Assembly (NCBI GenBank): GCA_964496595.1
Contig: CAZCAI010000146.1
Coordinates: forward strand, 1-11,440
Origin: JAAAOZ01 sp964496595
GTDB lineage: Bacteria > Chloroflexota > Anaerolineae > B4-G1 > SLSP01
Reading direction: 5' to 3'
DNA length: 11,440 bases
Part shown: positions 6,883-11,440 of the stretch, in pieces
How positions within the stretch are numbered: the stretch's first letter is position 1
Layout: each line of letters starts with the position of its first letter
The notes under the pieces: model-generated
Told to the model about the DNA's origin: nothing
The model's database searches: none
Seen by the model: the letters and a program-made list of their open reading frames with translations, nothing else
Made by a program: the position numbers and the translations under genes

Positions 6883-7275
6883 TTAGGCGGGTTGCTGTGC
6901 CTGTTCGGCAGCAATGGCCTGATCAATCTCGGCGCGGTGCGCGGCATAGAAAGCCAACGCCTCCTCCACCTGAGCCGCGCTCAGCTCATACTCCGCCGCG
7001 ATCTCGGCGGGCGCCATCTGCCAGTGCTCGGCGGCCACCGCCACCGTCTGCACACGAATTCCCGTCCCGCGAATCACCGGGGCGGGCATCCCTGCCGCCC
7101 CTCGCCGGTAGGTGATGTGGGGGAAATTGGGGTCATCGAGGCGCTGGCGCAGCGAACCGACCTTCTCGGCCACCGCCCACATAATGAACTGATTGAGTGA
7201 GACCCCTTGCTCGGCGGCGTGATCTTCCGCCGCCTGTTTCAACTCTGCCGGCAAATTCAATGGATAGCGTGACAT
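6883..7275 (-). CDS. Ribbon-helix-helix/DUF433 antitoxin, toxin partner absent
   Basis: The protein has 130 residues. Residues 1-42 (MSRYPLNLPAELKQAA then GVSLNQFIMWAVAEKVG) form a HicB/Arc-like ribbon-helix-helix DNA-binding unit. Residues about 52-112 are a DUF433 domain with its hallmark PVIRGTGIRV at 66-75, and a helix-turn-helix-like MAPAEIAAEYELSAAQVEEAL. DUF433 proteins usually act as antitoxins for a downstream DUF5615 PIN-like toxin. None follows here: after the TAA come about 47 unrecognised bases, the nucleotidyltransferase scrap and repeat R4. The start ATG 7275 has AGGAGG 6 nt upstream. A consensus promoter with an overlapping palindrome lies just ahead, fitting autoregulation. 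It may survive as a free-standing repressor. Confidence 0.85.
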   Translation of the reverse strand: MSRYPLNLPAELKQAAEDHAAEQGVSLNQFIMWAVAEKVGSLRQRLDDPNFPHITYRRGAAGMPAPVIRGTGIRVQTVAVAAEHWQMAPAEIAAEYELSAAQVEEALAFYAAHRAEIDQAIAAEQAQQPA

Positions 7276-7279
7276 CGCT

Positions 7280-7287
7280 CACCTCCT
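7280..7287 (-). promoter_or_regulatory. Strong ribosome binding site of the DUF433 gene
   Basis: AGGAGGTG on the minus strand, with AGGAGG ending 6 nt before ATG 7275. The 13-nt string ATCTCAGGAGGTG is shared exactly with the leader of the antitoxin gene at 6655 (6661-6673). Confidence 0.85.
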
Positions 7288-7309
7288 GAGATAGTTTTCG
7301 CCTTAAATG

Positions 7310-7339
7310 CATCATATACGATGTCTTATATGATGTCAA
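7310..7339 (-). promoter_or_regulatory. Sigma-70 promoter with overlapping palindromic operator for the DUF433 gene
   Basis: Minus-strand TTGACA (7334-7339), a 17-nt spacer and TATGAT (7311-7316) give a near-perfect core promoter. Transcription should start near 7304, about 29 nt before the DUF433 start codon. A perfect 9-bp inverted repeat, CATCATATA at 7310-7318 and TATATGATG at 7327-7335, is separated by 8 bp and covers the -10 and the edge of the -35. That is the expected place for an autorepressing antitoxin operator, with the ribbon-helix-helix end of the DUF433 protein as the likely ligand. Confidence 0.75.
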
Positions 7340-7408
7340 TATCTCACTTTGTGACCCAGGTCTAGATGCGGCGATGTTGTCCATTCGAGGATGTTATCCA
7401 TCCCACAT

Positions 7409-7504
7409 TTACAACTCACCGCCGGCGCGCAGCACATCGTCAAAAAGAGCAGGCGCAATGTGAAAACCCGCTTGATCCCGCAATCTCTCCATTGCAACTT
7501 GAGG
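7409..7504 (-). pseudogene. C-terminal remnant of a DUF3368 (PIN-like) toxin
   Basis: Beginning 2 nt after the UPF0175 stop, the minus strand encodes 31 codons to TAA: PQVAMERLRD, then QAGFHIAPALFDDVLRAGGE. This matches the usual end of DUF3368 PIN-domain toxins ('..GF.I.P.L...VL..AGE'). A full gene would have about 150-160 codons; the start and all catalytic acidic residues are gone. UPF0175 and DUF3368 genes are normally adjacent in this order, so an internal deletion has removed most of the toxin and joined its tail to the antitoxin gene. It cannot be active. From 7340 to 7408 I see nothing beyond the DUF433 promoter region. Confidence 0.7.
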
Positions 7505-7506
7505 TA

Positions 7507-7761
7507 TTACTGATGATGGGCATAAGCTATATCATCCTCGAGTTCAACCGGTCCATAATGGCGAGCCACCTCACGCCTTCCCAATAACTGCCCAAATTCA
7601 TACTTCCCCATACCGGCCAACTCGCGCGCCTTGCCAAACGAGAGATACCCTCGCTGATACAACACGATGGACAACTCTTTCATCTACTCCGAGTCTATCT
7701 GCTCCTCAGGCAGGCGGATAGCCTGTACAATAGCATCGGGAATGGATAGTGCTATACTCAT
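7507..7761 (-). pseudogene. UPF0175-family antitoxin interrupted by an in-frame TAG
   Basis: From ATG 7761, with GGAGGT just upstream, the frame reads MSIALSIPDAIVQAIRLPEE, then QIDSE and TAG at codon 26 (7684-7686). It continues in the same frame as MKELSIVLYQRGYLSFGKAR and ELAGMGKYEFGQLLG to TAA at 7507. Both halves match UPF0175 (VapB-like antitoxin, partner of DUF3368), and the total of 84 codons is the normal family length. Only one substitution is needed, since the site is usually leucine (TTG to TAG). An ATG follows the TAG directly, so a 58-residue C-terminal half with the helix-turn-helix could be made by reinitiation. A sequencing error is possible, but the neighbouring toxin remnant favours genuine decay. 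Confidence 0.8.
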
Positions 7762-7786
7762 TGCGACCTCCTACTCAGCGGACACT

Positions 7787-7891
7787 TTTAGAGAGCAGCT
7801 CGCGGATTTCCACGGATTACACGGATTTTTTAGATCTTCCTGCACTATAAAAATCAAAAGCATCTGTGTTCATCCGTGTTGATCCGTGAGC
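7787..7891. repeat. Dispersed hairpin repeat R5 (105 bp, long-loop type)
   Basis: A copy of R4 with 2 differences in 105 bases, in the same orientation. The arms AGCTCGCGGATTTCCACGG and GTTGATCCGTGAGC are inverted around a loop with AGATCTTCCTGCAC and AAAATCAAAAG. R4 and R5 bracket the DUF433 and UPF0175/DUF3368 cassettes. R5 lies about 50 bases beyond the helicase stop codon. Confidence 0.95.
7844..7872 (-). promoter_or_regulatory. Possible sigma-70 promoter inside R5
   Basis: Same TGAACA-17-TATAGT arrangement as in R4 (-35 at 7867-7872, -10 at 7844-7849), pointing at the UPF0175 gene about 85 nt downstream. Consensus match only. Confidence 0.3.
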
Positions 7892-7942
7892 TTATGTGGT
7901 AACCGGCTCACCCTTCATTATACTATATACTATGCCCCATCC

Positions 7943-10900
7943 TCACTTTGTGACCTTGGGCCGCCACGCATCCTCCTGGATGATATAGCCCGTCACCTCG
8001 ATGTCCTCATCCATTCGGAACTGGGCCGCCGGGTTCTGGATGCGGTGCAGCTCCGGTGTCGCGGTCTTGGCCCCGGTGACGATGTAGAGCCAGAAGTCCT
8101 TGCCGAAGTGCCGCGCGCCCTTCCATTCGTTGGACGAGATGCGCACGGCCCCGCTGCGCGCCCGCGCCTTGACCTCGATGTAGCGGATCTCCGCCAGTGT
8201 ACCGTCCTCGTGGTAAGCTAAGGAGCGCACGTCGAAGCCCAAGTTCTCCTCGGAGACATCTTCCGGCACGCGGCCATGGGCGCGCTCGTACCTCATCGTC
8301 TCGCGCATCCCCACCGCCTCCGCCTCGTCATCGCGCCGCATCCCGCCGCCAGCGTCATAGCGCTCGGCAGGCTCGTGATTCGGCTGCGCGGCCGCTTCGT
8401 GCTCCGGGTAGGCGAAAGGCGGGGCCGCCGCCTCCGGCGCCAGCGGGATCACCACCGCCGCCCCCAGGATGCGCGGCTCATCCACCGTGAGCTGGCTTTC
8501 CAGCCGGATCTCGCGCTCCAGTTCGTCCCGGCGCGCCTCCAACTGCTCCAGGTTGCGCCGCTCGTTGCGCAAGGGCAGGTCCATCACCTCGCCCATGTCC
8601 TGGCGGAGTTGGTAATCGAGGATCTTCTGGTTGGATTCCTGGATCAGGTAATCCAACGAGCGCAGGCCGTACTTCGTTTTAACTTCGGCCTCCCGATCAC
8701 GCCGCGCCGCGATCTCCTCCCGGTAGGGGAAGAGTACTTCCGTAATGATGAAATCCTCCACCGCCTCGTGCTGTGCCAGCGGCGCGGCCTGCGCTTCGGG
8801 GAGTTCGGCGCCGTCCAGGGGATCGTAGTTCCACAGCACCGCCGGGTTGAGGGTGCGCAGCTCGCCCGCCAGATCCTGGTAGAGGCAGAAGACGCGCTTG
8901 CCCGCCGCCCGCCCGCTGGCGTCGTTGACCGCGCCCTCGACGAACCAGAGCAGGCCCTCGCGCTCCCCTTCTGGATCGCCGAAGACGGCGTAAGCATCGG
9001 CCCCGCCGGCGCCGCGCTCCAGCACCGTCTCGGAGACGGCCTCCAGCAGCGGGTGACCCGGCGCGACGAATTCCACGGCGCGATGCTCGCGGGCATAGGC
9101 CTTATCAAAGGTGATGCGCCGGTATTCGTCGAACAGCCGCCCGTAGGTAGCCTTGAAGCGCGCGTCATCGTTCCAGCGGCGCAGATCGTAGGGCACGCGC
9201 GGCGCCTCGTAGAGCGTGAGGGGCGCGCCGCCGTCGTCGCCAGCCACGGGGTGTCGCTTGACGTCACCCCCTAGACGCCGGTAGGCCCGCAGGAAGTAGT
9301 CTTCCACGTACTCCGGCACCAGGCGGTTCTCCTCGGCCTTCAGGGTCTCGCGCTGCAAGCCGGTGTAGTCGATGTGGCGCGTCGCCAGCCCGGTGAGGAA
9401 GGCCTCGTCCATCGTCCGCTGCATCCCGTCCGCGTCCACCGCCTCGATGTGCTGCTCGATCTCCTCCATCCGCCGCTGGTTGAAGATGGCGTCGCGCAGC
9501 AGTTGATCCAGCCGCGTGCCGGGCAGCATCTCGCCGATGATGTCGAAGACGCGGTCGGAGCCCAGAGCCTTACGCATCTTATCCAGCTTCTCGAAGAGGC
9601 GGTCCAGGATTTGCCCCTCGCGGGTGTCGCGCGCGATCAGATTCCAGATGTAAACCTCACGGTTCTGGCCGTAGCGGTGGATGCGACCCATCCGCTGCTC
9701 CAGGCGGTTGGGGTTCCAGGGGATGTCGTAGTTGACCATCAGGGAGCAGAACTGCAGGTTGATGCCCTCGCCGGCGGCCTCGGTGGCCACCATGATCTGC
9801 GCACGCTCCTTGAAAGCGTGCTCGGCCTCGATGCGGGCATCCATCTGCATCGAGCCATCGATGGTCACCACGTCGTAGCCCCACGCGCGGAGCTTGCCCA
9901 GCGGGCGCTCATTTTGTCCGTCCCCGGCCAGGTAGAGCAGGGTATCGGTGAACTCGGTGAAGATCAGCAGCTTGCGCCCGCCCAGGTTATCGAGGATGTC
10001 ATCACGCAGTGCCGCCAGCTTGCTTTCGACGACCTGGCCGCGTACCGTCTCGGCCTGCTCGATCAGCGGTTCGAGCTGCGCGATCTCCTGGCGCACCTGG
10101 TCAATGTTCTGCGCGATAGTCAGGTGCTCGATCCGCGCCCTGATCTCCATTTGCTCGGCCTCCGGCAGATCATCGACCTCGTCGGGGGTCAGATTGCGCG
10201 CCTTCAGGTAGTCCTCGCGCTCCTCACTGATCTTCTCCGGCAGCTCCAACAGCTCCTCCAGCTTGGCCTTGCGCCGCTCCAGCGAGCGGGCCACCGCGTG
10301 CGTGCTGGAGGTCAGACGCCGCTGGAGGATCATCAGCGCGAAGGAGATGCTGCGGTGCTCCTTGGCCTGATCGAAGTAGTCCTGCACGTAGCGGGTCACG
10401 CCGTTGTAGAGCACGCGCTCGGCCTCGGTGAGGCGGAAGCGCACCGTGTGGACGTGGCGCGGCGGGAAGATGGCGCGGCCATCGAAGTGGCGCATGTCCT
10501 CCTTGAGCCGCCGCACGAAGATGGGATTGTCGCCCGCCGCGACGGAGGCTTGCAGCAGATCCGTGCGGGCGAAGAAGCCGGGGCGCAGCAGATCGAGGAA
10601 GAGGCGGAAGTTCTCCTCATCGCCCTTGTGCGGCGTCGCCGTGAGGAAGAGCATGTGCTCGGTCTGCTGCGAGAGCATCTCCCCGGCGCGATAGCGCTGG
10701 GTCTTCTCGATCTTGCGCTGCTTCTTAGTCTCGTAGAGATAGGCCGCCATCTTGTGCGCCTCATCAGCGATGACCAGATCCCAGCGCACGCTGCGCAGGC
10801 TTTCGCGGATGTCATCCTGCTTGATGAAGTCGATGGAGGTGATGCACTGGTCGTGCTCCTCCCAGGCGCTCGCGCCCCAGGTGCTGTTCAGCAGGCCGCG

Positions 10901-11437
10901 ATCCACAAGGACGAAGGTTTCGCCGAAGCGATCCTTCATCTCCCGCTGCCACTGGTACTTGAGATGTCCCGGCGCGACGATCAGCACGCGCTGTACCAGG
11001 CGGCGCAGTTGCAGCTCCTTGAGGATCAGCCCGGCCATAATCGTCTTGCCCGCGCCGGGATCGTCGGCGATGAGGAAGCGGATGCGCGGGGAAGGCAAGA
11101 CGTAGTGGTAAACGGCCTCGATCTGGTGCGGCAGCGGATCGACCTGGGAGACGCTAACGGCCAGTTGGGGATCAAATTGGTGGGCCAGGCGCATCCGGTG
11201 GGCTTCGACGGTGAGGAAGAGGTCTTCGGCGCGCGCGACGCGCGTCAGCGTGTGCGCATCGACGATCTCGACCTGGGCAAGCTGGTCATCGGTGAGTTGG
11301 AGCGTCTTGTAGGTGTTGTGCCCATCTTCTAACACGACTTCGACGCGGTAGTAGCTCGTGCGCGGCGTGAAGGACTTCACCTCGGCGGGCGCCGAGAGGA
11401 AGGGCGCTTGAATGCGTTGGCCTGGTTTGAGCTGCAT
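7943..11437 (-). CDS. SNF2-family (DrmD-like) helicase with C-terminal DUF3883 domain
   Basis: This 1164-residue protein is the first core gene visible. Its N-terminus (LKPGQRIQAPFLSAPAEV) is typical of this helicase group, and ATG 11437 is the likely start, although only three bases precede it. Helicase motifs run in order: motif I DDPGAGKT at 125-132, DEAH at 225-228, FLTATPHKGDEENF from 264, ATEAAGEGINLQ at 551-562, and QRMGRIHRYGQ at 581-591. A charged coiled-coil-like insert lies at about 385-480, and another helical stretch at 905-985. After a low-complexity linker (1000-1045), residues about 1046-1155 form a DUF3883 domain with GFDVRS (D1069) and YIEVKAR (E1088, K1090), a D...ExK pattern like PD-(D/E)XK nucleases, then SSNEW and FWLYIV. 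Expected role: ATP-driven translocation or remodelling on DNA in a DISARM-like defence complex. Nuclease action of DUF3883 is inference. Confidence 0.92.
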   Translation of the reverse strand: MQLKPGQRIQAPFLSAPAEVKSFTPRTSYYRVEVVLEDGHNTYKTLQLTDDQLAQVEIVDAHTLTRVARAEDLFLTVEAHRMRLAHQFDPQLAVSVSQVDPLPHQIEAVYHYVLPSPRIRFLIADDPGAGKTIMAGLILKELQLRRLVQRVLIVAPGHLKYQWQREMKDRFGETFVLVDRGLLNSTWGASAWEEHDQCITSIDFIKQDDIRESLRSVRWDLVIADEAHKMAAYLYETKKQRKIEKTQRYRAGEMLSQQTEHMLFLTATPHKGDEENFRLFLDLLRPGFFARTDLLQASVAAGDNPIFVRRLKEDMRHFDGRAIFPPRHVHTVRFRLTEAERVLYNGVTRYVQDYFDQAKEHRSISFALMILQRRLTSSTHAVARSLERRKAKLEELLELPEKISEEREDYLKARNLTPDEVDDLPEAEQMEIRARIEHLTIAQNIDQVRQEIAQLEPLIEQAETVRGQVVESKLAALRDDILDNLGGRKLLIFTEFTDTLLYLAGDGQNERPLGKLRAWGYDVVTIDGSMQMDARIEAEHAFKERAQIMVATEAAGEGINLQFCSLMVNYDIPWNPNRLEQRMGRIHRYGQNREVYIWNLIARDTREGQILDRLFEKLDKMRKALGSDRVFDIIGEMLPGTRLDQLLRDAIFNQRRMEEIEQHIEAVDADGMQRTMDEAFLTGLATRHIDYTGLQRETLKAEENRLVPEYVEDYFLRAYRRLGGDVKRHPVAGDDGGAPLTLYEAPRVPYDLRRWNDDARFKATYGRLFDEYRRITFDKAYAREHRAVEFVAPGHPLLEAVSETVLERGAGGADAYAVFGDPEGEREGLLWFVEGAVNDASGRAAGKRVFCLYQDLAGELRTLNPAVLWNYDPLDGAELPEAQAAPLAQHEAVEDFIITEVLFPYREEIAARRDREAEVKTKYGLRSLDYLIQESNQKILDYQLRQDMGEVMDLPLRNERRNLEQLEARRDELEREIRLESQLTVDEPRILGAAVVIPLAPEAAAPPFAYPEHEAAAQPNHEPAERYDAGGGMRRDDEAEAVGMRETMRYERAHGRVPEDVSEENLGFDVRSLAYHEDGTLAEIRYIEVKARARSGAVRISSNEWKGARHFGKDFWLYIVTGAKTATPELHRIQNPAAQFRMDEDIEVTGYIIQEDAWRPKVTK

Positions 11438-11440
11438 AGA

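Noticed and set aside
2703..7891. Integron cassette array
   Set aside because: No attC R/L box consensus or integrase gene is visible; only the one-palindrome-per-gene-end layout is similar.
7914..7940. TATAAT-containing AT-rich stretch after the helicase stop as a promoter
   Set aside because: A -10 match exists on the minus strand but there is no acceptable -35 at 16-18 bp.
7343..7962. 14-nt match GGTCACAAAGTGAG shared by the DUF433 upstream region and the end of the helicase gene
   Set aside because: One match of this length is roughly what chance allows in 11 kb compared with itself, and there is no extension on either side.
9374..11332. Long open frame on the + strand opposite the helicase
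   Set aside because: It is the antisense frame of a GC-rich gene. Its product is a Leu/Val/Ala/Asp-rich run without domains, while the minus strand has all SNF2 motifs.

Overview
The window looks like a draft or metagenomic scaffold from a GC-rich bacterium. It has strong AGGAGGTG ribosome binding sites, a textbook sigma-70 promoter and two 100-base N runs marking scaffold gaps. The mix of small families (GxxExxY, minimal nucleotidyltransferase, TumE-like, DUF433, UPF0175/DUF3368) spread among hairpin repeats of the 'ATCCGTG' kind is most familiar to me from Chloroflexota (Anaerolineae-type) and Cyanobacteria. I lean to Chloroflexota, but this is inference. Every gene I accept lies on the minus strand, so the window reads from right to left.

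Three large genes form the backbone. First is a 1164-residue SNF2-type helicase ending in a DUF3883 domain (7943-11437). Second is a DUF1156-type adenine-specific DNA methylase whose N-terminal part is lost in a gap (3504-5519). Third is a DUF499 AAA+-like ATPase that runs off the left edge (1-2600). Helicase, methylase and ATPase together make a DISARM-like or restriction-modification-like anti-phage defence locus. The likely division of labour is: the methylase marks self DNA, the helicase translocates on or remodels unmarked DNA, and the ATPase acts as a regulatory or loading motor. The DUF3883 domain is the only visible nuclease-like candidate in the core.

The core genes are separated by small gene cassettes bounded by copies of one hairpin repeat family. 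Between helicase and methylase, in transcription order, lie: repeat R5; a broken UPF0175/DUF3368 toxin-antitoxin pair (internal amber codon in the antitoxin, toxin deleted to its last 31 codons); a DUF433 antitoxin with its own promoter and overlapping palindrome but no toxin; a scrap of a nucleotidyltransferase 3' end; repeat R4; an intact-looking antitoxin/TumE-like toxin pair with an ATGA overlap; an MNT-type nucleotidyltransferase whose tail is translated from repeat sequence; and repeat R3 with gap 2. Between methylase and ATPase lie repeat R2, a GxxExxY gene and repeat R1 with gap 1.

On the coding strand each repeat begins with GCTCACGGAT or a close variant, at or just after the 3' end of a gene. 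R4 and R5 match at 103 of 105 positions. The most striking feature is this repeat-bounded cassette array of live and decayed toxin-antitoxin genes built into a defence operon without changing its polarity. No RNA gene, CRISPR array or transposase was seen.
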